DNA of 64,000 nucleotides from Paramecium octaurelia. Taxonomy: Eukaryota; Ciliophora; Oligohymenophorea; Peniculida; Parameciidae. The notes below the pieces were generated by a model. That model did not search any database and was not told where the DNA came from. It saw only the letters and a program-made list of their open reading frames with translations. The position numbers and the translations under genes are program-made. Where the stretch lies: assembly GCA_905182995.1 (NCBI GenBank), contig CAJJDP010000072.1, positions 284,540-348,539 of the forward strand, written 5' to 3'. Shown here piece by piece: positions 52,309 to 64,000 of the stretch (positions are counted from its first letter, which is position 1; each line of letters starts with the position of its first letter).

Positions 52309-53850
52309 ATGAGGAAGAAATTAAAACTCAGTAGGTTTTTTATTTATTTTTTAAACGAATTACAGGATTAACAGAGCCTCTTTAAAATGAATCCTAACCT
52401 CTACAAATAGTTCGAGAATTTAAACTTAATAAGGTAAAATTAGAGTGCTTAATGGGTATTCTAATTAGATTTTCGTTGCAAAAAAAACAATTCATTTCAT
52501 TAACATTTAGACAAAGTATTCTTTATTGAGAGAACCTGTCGAGGAAAAATCCAAATTAGGGAAACCTTTAGGGTTTAGTTTGAAGGAAATTATTCAGATG
52601 ATGGTTAGTTGATTAAAATTTAAGAGATTAATTAACCAAACATATAATTTAAAAAGGGTTTCATGAAAGCTTCAAGGCTTATGTAAAATAGGAAGAAAAC
52701 TTTGTTTCAGTATATTTGGCAGATCTTTGGAGATGAAAGAAGCTTTGTGATTAAAACATTATTCAAAGAAGTAGCTTATGGATAAGATAAAGGGAAGGAA
52801 CATAAAACCTATCTTAGCTTTAAAAATTAAAGGAAATAGCAATGATAAGATAGATTGATCGTTATGTGCTGATAAAATTGGATGAAGTGTATGAGACTGA
52901 TAATTCTCCTTATATGGTACTTGATCTTTTGGGAGGTGGATCTTTATTTGACAAAGTTAAAATAAATTATAGTTTAATGCATTTGAAATTGAAGTGCTTG
53001 TTTTTTAGTCTATTGGAGAGGCTTCATCATATGCATTCGAAAAATATAATGCAAAGACTTAAAACCAGAAAATTATGTATTTAGAAAATAGGGGTAATTT
53101 AATAATTTTATTTGAAGTATCTGTGTATATTGCTGATTTTGGATTAGCTCAACGTTCTTAATGAATTTCCTTATTTGTTTAATAGATGTGGTACTCCAGG
53201 ATTTGTGGCTCCAGAGGTGATTTATTGTAAAGTTGGAGGAAGACATGATTCAATAACTGATATTTAATTTAGGATTAATATTCTATATTTTTCAGATGAT
53301 TGTTTTGAATCTTAGACTCACTGGAAAATCAGCATTTCCTGGTAAAAGCTATAATGATGTTTGGGTAAAAACAGAAATGTGAGATATCATTTCAACGTCT
53401 CAATCTTTGAGAGCGTTCCTTAATAAGCCTATGATCTTCTAATAAACTTACTTGATAAGTTTCCCAAAACAAGAATATCTGCTAAGGAAGTATTGAGTCA
53501 TGGCTATTTAGGAAGAAGATTAAAATAAATCGAGGAAAATGAGGGTGATGCATTGAAAAATCAAGAAGAACAATTGAAATTCATAAATAGAGGTTAAAGC
53601 AATTAAATAATTCTCCATTGCATTCACCTCTAATAACAGCTTCTTCTAAATTAAAAAAGGGTTATTCAAATGATAGTCTACATTAATAAAGTCCTTTATT
53701 AAATGGGCCAACAAATAAAATAGGTATTGAAATGATCTATAAAGATTCGCCTTTAATTAACAGTTCCAATAATTTCTTTACAAACCTCCAAATGGCTAGT
53801 GCTTATTTAAAAATTGTGTATTTTTTGAGATTATCAAAATTCTAAAATTA
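52309..53850 (+). pseudogene. Decayed serine/threonine protein kinase (CAMK-like)
   Basis: Kinase subdomains appear in order but in different frames: KEIAMIRQIDRYVLIKLDEV then SPYMVLDLLGGGSLFDKVK (C-helix to hinge), LLERLHHMHSKNIM then DLKPENYVF (catalytic loop, where IMHRDLK has lost two bases so the HRD motif is broken), VYIADFGLAQ (DFG), CGTPGFVAPEVIY (activation segment and APE), LTGKSAFPGKSYNDVW, AYDLLINLLDKFPKTRISAKEVLSHGY (subdomains X-XI), and a Ser/Asn-rich tail (NNSPLHSPLITASSKLKKG). Shifts occur at several points where no GT...AG intron fits. Intact relatives phosphorylate protein Ser/Thr; this one should be inactive. Residues upstream of the kinase core are poorly resolved. Confidence 0.8.
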
Positions 53851-53924
53851 GGTTATTTGATGATTTATCTAATTACTAATTAATAATTTAATTTTTCTGA
53901 ACATTTTCTTATACAATACCTATA

Positions 53925-54476
53925 ATAAGTATCTAAAGGCCTTTGATCTGAAAATTGAAAAATTAAAGCAGCTGATTCTTTCAATTCTTAACCATGTGAA
54001 TATAGGTCTTCACTATTTGGAATTCTCCATGTATCTAAGTTATAATAGGGCGTAAGTAAACGAATCATCTATTTATTTTCTCTAATTCTATTGATAATAT
54101 TTTTCAATAGCCCCTTTTTCACTTCATCGAAAATGGGAATCTAAGTGTGATTGCTAAAGAATTTCTTTCTTAATTTCGGTAGACTCTTGCTTATAGACAG
54201 AGAGTTTAATTCAAGACACTCTTAGAAGATTCTGTACAAATAAATCATTATGAGTTATCAACTGATTAGAGTCTTAATATTTAACTTAGATTATAGAGAT
54301 ATCTTGTGAATAATCATTTGAAGAAATTTAGATAAAAGTTTCGGTTCTTTTTGGTCTCATTTCAATATTATATATACGACACTCTAGTTTATTCGTATCC
54401 TTTAATTCCAAAAGCAAATGATTAAAACTAATAAATTTTAATTAAAAAGTTTCCATCCATAGATTACCTGAAAACA
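53925..54476 (+). pseudogene. Coding-looking stretch after the kinase, probably its C-terminal part
   Basis: YNKYLKAFDLKIEKLKQLIL is readable at 53,925-54,050. A second frame then reads LFHFIENGNLSVIAKEFLSQ through LEDSVQINHYELSTDQ to a TGA at about 54,474. The two are separated by a gap whose GT...AG ends are about 59 nt apart, too long for a normal intron here. They are probably the tail of the decayed kinase gene or a second damaged gene. Confidence 0.4.
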
Positions 54477-54645
54477 TGAATATATTGGACAAGCACTTCA
54501 AATGAGACAAAAAGATTTTTTACAATCATGATTTCCTTTGATTTATCATCTTTTGGTTGATTTTTCATTTTGCACATTTGTATTAATATTAATTATAGTG
54601 ATAATACATTATTCTACTTAAGCATATATATTTTTTAATTTAAGT

Positions 54646-55113
54646 ATGGCTCAGAATGAATAGATGCCAAATGTTTAAGATTTGATAGCAGCTTTCACCT
54701 CTTTTAATTTGGCTGCCTATGAAGTATCAGAACAACTTCTGAAAGGAATACTACTTGATACGCCCCATAATATGGTTCATCTAGTAAAATTGCTGATGCT
54801 ATAATTTGATAATTTGTTTAAGCAAATTTAAGAATTATAAGTCAGGATAGAAACCATAAACAAAGCTTAATAAGAACCACAGTAACATCGCACAAGAAAT
54901 TCTATGGCTGTGGTAAAATTAATTTAATACATCCCATAATTTATATGACATATTTGGGCAAATCTAAAAGTAAATGTATAAGACATGAAAAATGTCATAC
55001 ATAGAAATATTGTAGCAGAAGATCCAGAATAGCATGTTAAGTTGGCCTAATCAGTTAAGGAGGTGATTTCTGAGAAGGGTAATTAACCTAATTGGAAAGA
55101 ATAATAATAATGA
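54646..55113 (+). CDS. Unrecognised protein with one in-frame TGA
   Basis: ATG 54,646 opens a frame beginning MAQNEQMPNVQDLIAAFTSF. It reaches TGA 54,946-54,948 after 100 codons, then continues open in the same frame for 54 codons (HIWANLKVNVQDMKNVIHRN; KLAQSVKEVISEKG) to TGA 55,111. Composition on both sides is alike: helical and Gln/Lys/Glu-rich. No GT...AG gap removes the internal TGA. It is either a 100-residue gene followed by the remnant of a longer ancestor, a point-mutated pseudogene, or a read-through case. No domain is recognised. It sits between the decayed kinase and the cullin, all on the plus strand. Confidence 0.5.
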
Positions 55114-55595
55114 TAATAATAAAATGCAAAATAATTAAATTTGAATAAATTTATATAAAGCCAAATGTTTATTTTGATAATTTACTGAAAATTTTGTTTC
55201 GACAATCCTTCCAATCAAATATCAAAATAGTTCTGCATTTTAAATTTACACATTCAACATGACTTATTTAATAGCATTATGAATTTATTTAAGTAATCAA
55301 ATAAATATTTATTTTTTGCAATTCTATGAATAATTGTTATAGAAAAACATATTTCAAAAGAAATAATAAAAAAATTAGTATTAAAATCAACCTTTTAGGC
55401 ATATTTCTCAAATATAAGTGTAAAGCTTTTTAAATAATCCTGCAACTATATTTTTGATCAAATAAGACTGCTGACTTTTGAGGTGGAAATATGAAGTTTT
55501 ACAAATTATAACATAAATTAGAATAGCTCATAAACTAATTGAATATAAGGTTGATAAATTTACATATAATTTCTATTTCTATTATTAAAATATTC

Positions 55596-58087
55596 ATGAT
55601 TGAGACAATTTATGAAAAGTAACAATAACAGTTAGTGCAAATCAAATAGAAATGTCAAGAAGCCTCGAAAAAATTCAAAAATGCTTTGCAAGAAGGAGCT
55701 GCAACAAAAATTAAAAACAACGAAATTTTCTCAATATCTAAGTACATTTCATGTTTACAGTTTAGCAATATATATCGATTATGTGAACAAGACAATTAAG
55801 AGGTCCATCTTTATTAATCTAAGTATATGACGGTTGAAGAATAATTGAAAGAAATTTATCAAGATCTTTTGAAAGAATTCATTAATGATATTTACTACTA
55901 AGTTGATAAATTTAATTAGGAAAAAGAAAGTGTATAAATACCAATATTATATTCAAGGTACTCTTTATTGTTACAAAAACATATCACGATTATAAAGCTT
56001 ATTCAAATTCGCTTTACTAAATGTTCTGTAGGCTTGATAAAAAATTTACATCGGTTTCTTAGACATTTCTTATGGACTTGTCTATAAAGTTATTTAAAAT
56101 GGAATATTTTGATAAATTTAATAAGCTAATCCTGAATACAATTTTATAGTTTATATAGGAAACAAGAAAGTATGGAATATTATTGAATAAATAAATCAAA
56201 CAACTAGTTGAGTTATTTTCTATCATGGGTTCTAAGGAAGTTGAATTGAAGTATATAAGAGAATCTGGATATTTTTATATTTCCAAAAAAAAAGAGGATG
56301 CTTAAAGATTCTACGAAGAATAATTTTAATCTCATCTTTTAACAGAAGTAAAGTTTCTTTCTATTCTTAGACTTTAAAATATTATAAGAAGGAAATAGAT
56401 GATAAATTAAACTTAACTACTATAGAGTTTATAAATTGGATAAATTCCATTTTCAAATTGGAATAGGATATGTGTTTGGAATGCTATCCAATTAGTTATT
56501 AAGTATTAAAAAAGGAATTAGAAATTATACTAGTCAATAATCAAGCAGCTAGATTAATCGATTCACCTACAGGATTAAGCTATATGTTACAATATGACTA
56601 GACTGATGAATTAAAATTATTATTCAAATTCCTAGCTCAAAATAATTAATGCAGAATTTATATATCCAAATATTTTGAATAAAAAGGATAGCCTTTAAAT
56701 AATTCAATTTTAAATTAAGAATAAATGGAATAATAAAAAAGTAATTATTTAAATTTATTTGATTTTTAGATGAAGCTGAACTCTATTTCACGAATATATT
56801 ATTATTAATGGAAAAAGCTGAAGATATTTTTAAAAATTAATTGGAAAAAGAACCCGAGGTCTAAAGTTTATACGAGGAAGCAATAATGTATTTGATAAAT
56901 AAACATGAAAAATCTCCAAAATTTTTAGCCATATATATTGATATTATCATAAGAAGAGAGAAAGGACGAAAGGAAATAGAAGGCGATAAAAGGTTGCCCT
57001 AAATTGTTTCTCTTTTTAAATTACTTTATCAAAGAGATATTTTTTTTAACCATTATTACAAACTATTATCCAAAAGATTGCTCAATTAATAGACTTAAGA
57101 TCTCTAATTAGAGAAGTAACTTATTTAAAAATTCAAAGGTTAAGTTGGTTCAAATGTTCTGTAATATTTTTAATTATTCTTAGACCAAAATTATCTACCA
57201 TGATTTAAGATATTGAATTATCAAATAGATTTACCATTGATTAATCACTCAGCAAAGATATCCAATTTGACTTAAATGTGGTCTTGCTTACTAATGGGTG
57301 TTGGCCTATAATAACTAATATTTAAGATAATATCATTAGGCCACTTGAAATTTAGAATAGTTTGGAGTATAGATTTACTTATTGTTTTGTAGGAATTACA
57401 AAAAAATGTTTGAAGATTAAAACAAAGAAAGAAGAATCGAATGGTAATTAAATTTGGGATAGGGAGAATTGATATATAAAATGTAAACAGAAAAATACAT
57501 CTTGATTTTGAATACAATGTAAATGATTGCTATCCTTTAATTCAATAAAGCAGATTCATTCTCTATCAAAAAAATCCTAGATATGACTAATATTGATAAG
57601 AAAATTTTAGAAAATTCATTGATCCCTTTTGTTTGTATGAAGATAATAACAAGAGAAAAATAGGATATTGAAGATTTTTCAGATGAAAATGAAGTTCTAA
57701 AATTGAACATGAGTTTCACAAAAAGGGCCAAAAAAATTCAATTATTGCCCAATTACAAGATGTAGCCAAAAAGAGCTGTAAAATCAATAATTAATTTCTA
57801 GAATAATGACAAGGAGGAAAAAGAGGAGAAGTAACAATTACAAAAGCAAAGAGAATCTGTTGTGGATTCTTAGCTGGTAAAATTGATGAAAATTAATAAA
57901 ACAATTAATCATCAGAACTTACTATAAAATTGTTAAAATGCGATCTCTATTTTTAGACCAGATGAGAAATTCATCAAAAATAGAATAGAATATTTGATTG
58001 AGAAAGAGTACATAGTAAGAGATGAAAATAAATTGTATTTATTAATTATATAAATTATTTAGGAATGTTTATCGTTATCAGAATTGA
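55596..58087 (+). CDS. Cullin (scaffold of cullin-RING ubiquitin ligases)
   Basis: Six tiny introns (55,932-55,957; 56,348-56,370; 56,741-56,769; 57,161-57,183; 57,367-57,392; 58,035-58,062) leave 2,337 nt, a 778-residue protein of usual cullin length. The N-terminal helical repeats are readable (YHDYKAYSNSLYQMFCRLDK; FNKLILNTILQFIQETRKYG). The conserved core reads QRDIFFNHYYKLLSKRLLNQ (compare KDVFEAFYKKDLAKRLL), the beta-sheet region VVLLTNGCWPI, and KLNMSFTKRAKKIQLLP. The C-terminal winged-helix domain has the neddylation segment SQLVKLMKINKTINHQNLL, with the acceptor lysine in LVKLMK (usual IVRIMK), and ends RIEYLIEKEYIVRDENKLN. Cullins bridge substrate adaptors and the RING protein Rbx1. 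The subtype is uncertain; the LNMSFTKR stretch resembles CUL2/CUL5. Intron 1 ends in AAG rather than TAG. Confidence 0.93.
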
Positions 58088-58369
58088 GGATAAATAGATA
58101 AGACAATTTAAGTATGAATTAAAATACAAATAGATTTAAATATTATTTTTAAATGCAAGAAAAAGTAGTTTTATAATGAAATACTTGATTTAATCTTTTA
58201 AGAATCAGTATTTTCTCAACACTTCCTTCTTTACTTAATTAATATGGCTATAAAAATTTCATTTTCTTATTAATATCTCGAGTAGTACGCAATTTCTTTA
58301 AAAGTAATATCTATTGTGTTTATTCCAATTTCTTTTTAAAATTATATCGCTTGCTTTTGTTTTAATTTC

Positions 58370-59960
58370 CTTTTAAAATGCTATTTTTTTAGGTTCGACT
58401 TATTATATCACCAACCTTTCTGATGAGAATCTCTTTGAATTTTGCAACATAGCCCTAGCCTCTAATTTTGATTAGGTGATTCTAAATTTTTGTTGGTCGC
58501 ATGTCTTTCATATGGGAAATGTTGGATGCGTTCTTATTTGGTGGAATCGATCTCTATGCTAAAATTTATTTATTGCATCGTTCCCATTTGTCTATGTAAA
58601 TAAGGCCCATGTCTATTTTTCCTTCCTTCGATTAATGATTAGTCTAATTGTTTTTAAATGAGTTTACTATCATTAGAGATATTAATCATCTACTCTTCAA
58701 GATTGAATCAAACCTGTGATCTAAAAGGTTCTCATCATCTTCTTAGAGTTTTATATCCCCCTATCTATTTTTTGTAATCTTTTCATGGTCTATTTCGATA
58801 GTTTTCTTTAGAAAGTTCTTCTTTTATTTTTCAGTCCCTCAATGCAAAAATTAGTTAATTTTATAATTTCTTATTTATTCTTATCCTTTTAAAAGTTAGA
58901 TGTTTAATATTTCTCCTTTCTTATTCCTTTTAACTTATGTTGTATGCTAGATGAATTTAGCGAATTTCTTTTTGTTATTTAAAGAGTATGAGATATACAT
59001 TCTTCAATATATTTGACTGTGATTTAATCAAAAGCTTAATGAAAAAGTGTTAGAGGCCAGGCCAGAATGAACATTTTCTTTTATTAGTAATTCTTGACTT
59101 GATTCCAGATAATCTCAATGACATTAATTAAAGAGTATACGAAGGGAGGAATAGATGGGTAAATTTTTGATAGAGCTCGAGCATACGCTCTCCCTTATGA
59201 ATCTGAGCATTGTAAGAATAACAAAAAATTATACTACCTCTAATAATGGGCAGGTTGTTCTAATAACATAATCATCTATAGATAAATCTGGTGCAATATA
59301 TAATGTTCCTGCAATTTATTCATAAATGAGAAATTTATTCTATCCAATAGGGTCTAAAAGGGAGCTAGCACAGAATTCTACATAATTCAAATAGTTATGA
59401 TTTCTTCTATTACCATCTCTTCTCAGCTAGACTCGATGCCCTAAATTACACTTATTGACAAACAAGAGATTTGTCCAGCTTTTAAGTAGGAGCATAAAGC
59501 ATAAAAATTTCTTTCTTGATGATATATGCTTAGGAGTCATTAATTTTAAAGAGTTCTTTAGAGGGAGCTTCTAAGAGCATCTTGATAGATGAGAAGTATT
59601 GCTTTTTTTGAGTATAAGCCTTTTGCAAAAAGTCAAAGTAGATGTCCAAGAGATTAAAAAGACCTCTTGTTGCTCTTATCAGATGAATTTTTCAATCTAG
59701 TCTTAAGGAAATTTACTTATAAAAAATTGGTTGTCTAGATTTTCTTCCAAAGATAATCTCTTAATCTATTGCTCTTTTTGATTTGAAACAATGATAATAT
59801 TTTTACATTTGTCAGATTTTTTCATTCTCTTATGCAATTTGTGATAAAAGAGCCTGGGAAACTTTCTTCTCCAATGAAGCCAACTCTATTTTCTTATAGT
59901 CTTATGCTCTTAAACATTATGAGAAAGCATCAAAAAGAGATCCAAGCAGTTTTGGTCCCA
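58370..59960 (-). pseudogene. Unrecognised minus-strand gene, damaged or with unresolved introns
   Basis: Long open minus-strand stretches succeed one another: MGPKLLGSLFDAFSQCLRAQ (near 59,950); a 124-codon frame at 59,320-59,691 (contains GLFNLLDIYFDFLQKAY and KINDSQAYIIKKEIFMLY); NYLNYVEFCASSLLDPIGQN then IAGTLYIAPDLSIDDYVIRT (59,240-59,390); IHKGERMLELYQKFTHLF; and GKIDMGLIYIDKWERCNKQI. A 27-nt GTAGAT...GATAG intron at 58,667-58,693 removes one TGA. Other frame changes lack a good intron, so I call it probably decayed. It converges on the cullin gene. No family recognised. Confidence 0.4.
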
Positions 59961-60465
59961 TTTTTCATGTGCTCAGAGCACTCTTCTATAAATAATGCTT
60001 TTAGCTAAGCAAAATAACGATCTATTATAAATTAAATTTTTGGATAACAAAAAATTCAAGAAGCCCCCTTACCTTATTAAGAAACATCTACAAACTGAAA
60101 ATATATAGTTAAATTTATTTTACTAGATGAATTCAGTAAATACATTTATATATTAAGATTCTATAACTCTTCAAAGGTTCTTTGATTAATTCCATTAAAT
60201 GTAAAATCAAGGAAGATCTCTTTTATTTAATTTTGATTGACATTGGGATGAAATCATTTAATTATAAGAGTTAAAAATCAAAAAGAAATACAATTTGGGA
60301 TTAATACGTAAGGGTTGATAATAATCTATTGATATAGAATTTGGGTAATTTAAATAATATGAGAACTTTGATACTCAAATCAGTAATATGTAATTTGTGA
60401 ATTTATAAAAACTTATAAATTGATGTGATTCATAAGACCCTATCCTATTATCTCACCATTGATAT

Positions 60466-60899
60466 TCAGAATCTTGTAATTGAAATGTTTTAATAGATAT
60501 ATCGTTTATCTCTTACCTCTGAATCATTAGTAGAAAATATCTATTTCTTCATTGTTGTTTATCGATATTAATTTGAATAGTTTTCCTAAACAATTGTTAG
60601 CCTACTTTTAGAATTCCCTTTTTTATCTGTGAACTCAGCTCGAAAAACTAAGAAATCTTAAGATTAGCTCCAAAATACAAATACTTTTTGTGAAATATGT
60701 AAATAAGTAAAATTACCTGTAATGTTTCTTTTCAACCCATATTCCCTTACCTTCGAAAAGAATTAAAAAACTATTAGTCTAAAATTAAAAGTATAATTGC
60801 AAAATTTGATTATTTTCAACTGATTTCTCGAGCTTGAGACTTAATGTATATTTTTACAGAGTCAAAATAAACAATCCTATTTTCTATTGACATCTCCAT
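60466..60899 (-). CDS. Possible small minus-strand gene, unrecognised
   Basis: ATG 60,899 starts MEMSIENRIVYFDSVKIYIK and meets a TGA after 27 codons. An overlapping frame then stays open to TGA 60,466, reading KVFVFWSQSQDFLVFRAEFT and DKKGNSKSRLTIVQENYSNQ. I found no GT...AG gap of the length needed to join the two. Coding character is fair, so it may be a real gene with a sequence error or a recent pseudogene. Confidence 0.35.
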
Positions 60900-62329
60900 A
60901 GTTTTACATTTAGATTATTCTATTTAATCTAATGTTGAACATTTGATTATTTTAACTAAATCTCATTTTACCTATTTCGATATATATAATTCCAATATAA
61001 GATGAAAAAACGAATAAGTAATTAAAATTTAAATTTGGATTACTTTAAATTTATAATGGAAATGAAATTAAGATAAAATATACTTTTTAAAGTCTTTATA
61101 AGATATAACTATAAATAGCTATCATAAAGAATCTATTATATATGAAATTTTTAAGTATTGTTATTTTGAAGTCTAAGAATAATGAAATAGTTTATAGAAT
61201 TTATTGGAATTACTTAACTAAGGTTATCATATCACTAAGCTTTCAAAAAGGAACAATTAGGAATCTGCATTTATTAGTATTAATATATCTCAATTCTGAG
61301 TTGTTGTAAATTTCAACATAAAGCCTCGTAACTAGTAATCCTTATATATCTAATTAGCTTAAGCAGATTCAAAATGGTACCGATTTAAAGAGTTAACTAT
61401 GAGTTTTTTGAATTTGTTTTTCAAATTTTTGAAGTTAACTTATGATATTTCACTTTTTATAAATGATTCATATCATCTATTCGTAAATAGTAGGGATATC
61501 TTGATTAGATTATAGTAATTAAATATGCTATGTTCACATTTCATCAATATTAATGAAAAGTAATCGATTTTTCAGTATTTTCATAGTAGAATCCTTCTCT
61601 TTAAGTTTAAGGTTTTTATTTTGATTTCCTAATTCATCAAATTCTTGGAAAATAATAGGGGCAATTTATAATGTATTTTAAATAAAACAAATTTTAACAT
61701 CTCCTAATTCAATCACATCCATATTATAATTAGATACTTACATAGCCTAATCTGCCTTAAACCTCAATTCAAACTCACATCTCTTTAGACTAACCTTAGC
61801 ATTTAAATAAAATCAAATTTTGCCTCAATTAAATGTGTGTCATCACTTTTTCAGATGCTAATCTTCTCCTTCTTAAATTTTATCACTTATTTTGTCAACC
61901 AATTTCTCTTTAATATATTGAATTAATGTTATACAGATGTGAAAGGAATAAAAGTTATTCTGAAACTTAATAAGAATGGTATTTATACGAAGGAACACCT
62001 AGATCTCTAAAGATGAAAATAATGAATATTTATAATAATGGGAATTATCAAAAAATAATATCTCTCTATTAATATGTTGATTCTTTGATCGAACATAGTT
62101 CTAGCTATTTTCCTTTTTTAAATTAATCACTCGGGTGTAGTAATGACTATCAAGGACACCTATTACCCCATTTAATCAAGATTTATTTCTTAAATTTAGG
62201 TACTTGATTAATTAAAAAAATTATTAATTAATTTGTTTTTACCAGTTTTATAATCTTACCCAAACCGTATTTAAGGTACTTTTATCTAAAAAGCATACTT
62301 GTGTTGGGCAATCACTTAATTACCAAATC
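60900..62329. other. Intergenic, nothing recognised
   Basis: AT-rich with frequent TGA on both strands; no supportable gene, RNA or repeat. Confidence 0.4.
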
Positions 62330-63200
62330 TCTTAGATGGAATATAAGACCTACTGACTTGACTGATTAATATGGAGTGTATTAGAGGTCAAATATTCTTC
62401 TTCAGTTCTATAATGATTTTCTATTTAAGTCTTCAAATATTATATTTTAGTTCCCTTCCATAAGATGAGTGGCTCCTTGAACACCTTAGGCTATATTCTC
62501 ACTTTGAAAGCATTCTGTTGCCAAAGTAAGAAACCTTTTATGGATATATACTACCCTTCCTTACTCCAAAAAGAAGGAAATCATGATTTTAAATGTTCAT
62601 ATGAAGTGTTACCTTATGGAGCTAATTTCAGTTCTACCATTTAAGAATTTTTCCCAAGAACTATTTACAGGATTTTAAATAATTATTTGAAAAAGGTTTT
62701 ATAATTTGTGTTGTTCAATCAATGAGCCACAAATATGGGTTCACCAGAGAACATCTCTATTCCAATCCCTGAAGAATCTATTTCCCCATCTTTAGCATTT
62801 AAGGCGAGCAGATGGCTGATATCTATTACTCCCACTATCTATTTTCTCTCCTGAATGAGGAAAGAAATTGGATATTTAAATTATCCCTTACTCCGAATTA
62901 TTCTCTTAAATCTAAAAGGTATTCCTCAATTTCAATTAACTAATTAGTGTATCATCCACCATTAATTAGATCTCTAATTGTGTGTTAATTTCTTTGAATT
63001 AGGTCTCACGTACCTTTTTGGACTAAAGAACTTTTTCATATTTTTTTCAAAGTCTCATATCATAAATTCCGTCAATTTAAGCTGCCGCCTCATTCGGTAT
63101 TATTAATTTATGCATCAGACAAAAATCATTCTTTCTCCACTCCTCTATGTCAAGCATCGTCATATCGAAATTCCCTCTCACCTTTATTATCATTCATTGG
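62330..63200 (+). mobile_element. Fossil of a reverse transcriptase/RNase H polyprotein (LTR-retroelement or pararetrovirus-like)
   Basis: Two plus-strand segments, about 410 bp apart and in the expected order, resemble the reverse transcriptase and RNase H domains of Ty3/Gypsy or caulimovirid-type elements. The first, near 62,590-62,700, carries the conserved Leu-Pro-Tyr/Phe-Gly palm segment. The second, near 63,010-63,150, carries the Trp-Thr-Lys-Glu connection and the start of RNase H. The element is clearly broken, with several breaks, and old. No terminal repeats, integrase or capsid part were found. Family assignment rests on short matches only. Confidence 0.4.
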
Positions 63201-63555
63201 AAGTCTCACTAATTTTATGTATAGAGTCATTCGAGATTATATGTTTCAATTTCTCAATAAATTTATGTACAATAATTTGTAAAATACTATTATTCTCTCT
63301 ATTATCTATATTAATAACACCAGACTCTTTATCATTCTTGATTTGTTTTGAGTGAAAAAAAATGAGCATTTCTTCTTGTCATTTCTTTCATATCCATAAT
63401 TTTCCCTTAATTTATTATTCCAAATTGTATTTTATGGGTTATCAAACTTAATTAATTGATTTGAGATGACTTCTTTATACATATATTTAAATTTTAATTT
63501 CTTCCTTTGAAATGCATTCCTTTGTTTTTCAAACCTGATACAAGCATAAACTTAC

Positions 63556-63780
63556 TTGAATTCTTCGTCAGTTTCGAATTCAAATCTGCTTCTAATGTAT
63601 TTTCAAGGGGATTATTATTTTTATTATTTAATATATAACGTTAGCTTTGCATTAATGTACTTTTCAGCACCAAAACCTGGTTGGTTCAAAGGAGACTCAT
63701 TTCCAGAGGAATTTGGAATAACTCAGTCGCGCTATTTGATCCTATTTTCCATTTTATTAAAGGTAAATCTATGCATATAA
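63556..63780 (+). CDS. Possible partial gene near the window edge, unrecognised
   Basis: An open plus-strand stretch contains ALMYFSAPKPGWFKGDSFPE then EFGITQSRYLILFSILL, which looks coding (hydrophobic segment beside a Pro/Gly/Phe-rich loop). The start at 63,556 is only the first ATG, and the frame may join further exons in either direction; a GTAAAT follows at 63,762. It could be a membrane protein whose remainder lies outside the window. No family assigned. Confidence 0.3.
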   Translation: MNSSSVSNSNLLLMYFQGDYYFYYLIYNVSFALMYFSAPKPGWFKGDSFPEEFGITQSRYLILFSILLKVNLCI

Positions 63781-64000
63781 TATAAATAAAAATTTTAAAG
63801 AGTTGGAAAGAAAAAATTATTTTTGGAAACTTTAAAATGGTATATTTAGATTGGAAAATAAATTAAAAAGGAATTCCATAGTTCTTAAATCAAATACTGG
63901 TTTCTTTTTTAAAATTTAAATAATAAAAAACAAAAGAATTTATTATTAAATTTATAGATATAATACAAGATTCAATATGCTTTAAAAATTATGAAATTAT

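Noticed and set aside
57272-57731. Two minus-strand ORFs (81 and 64 aa) inside the cullin gene
   Set aside because: They are antisense to well-matched cullin exons and have no independent support.
1-64000. CRISPR arrays, rRNA genes, prokaryotic operons or toxin-antitoxin loci
   Set aside because: No such pattern was seen. Telomeres, stop-codon usage and tiny introns mark this as ciliate nuclear DNA.

Overview
The window is the telomere-proximal end of a Paramecium-type ciliate macronuclear chromosome. The first 57 bases are mixed C4A2/C3A3-type telomeric repeats read on the C-rich strand, and the DNA is very AT-rich. Real reading frames only appear when TAA and TAG are read as glutamine and TGA alone as stop. 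Introns are 22-29 nt long, which is also typical of Paramecium. All gene calls below use that code, so many genes look broken under the standard code.

Layout. 0-12.4 kb is subtelomeric: a large plus-strand WD40 protein gene, then decayed genes, one long minus-strand frame, and a second decayed minus-strand WD40 copy. A tRNA-Cys and a decayed asparagine synthetase follow at 13.3-14.2 kb. 14.6-32 kb has almost no recognisable intact genes. It holds a TPR fragment, a third WD40 relic, a Tc1/mariner/IS630-like transposase relic and cysteine-rich scraps. An intact secreted protein with a galactose-binding-like (F5/8 type C) domain lies at 32.9-33.5 kb. A very large minus-strand gene for a type I membrane protein lies at 39.1-44.4 kb. 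A smaller minus-strand gene is at 48.5-49.1 kb, a decayed protein kinase at 52.3-53.9 kb, a gene with one in-frame TGA at 54.6-55.1 kb, and a complete cullin gene with six tiny introns at 55.6-58.1 kb. The last 6 kb holds an unresolved minus-strand gene, a reverse-transcriptase/RNase H fossil and a possible partial gene at the edge.

Four pairs of head-to-tail copies (1.2-1.5 kb) are each separated by exactly one N. Wherever compared, the copies agree. They are almost certainly unmerged contig overlaps, not biology. One pair splits the 39-44 kb membrane-protein gene: counting the repeated segment once gives a single uninterrupted 1,279-residue frame.

Functionally this is a mixture of chromosome-end gene families (WD40, kinase, TPR) in several states of decay with a few intact housekeeping or secreted genes. 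I see no operon-like system. The most useful results are the cullin model, the large membrane protein rescued from an assembly artefact, and the list of assembly problems.
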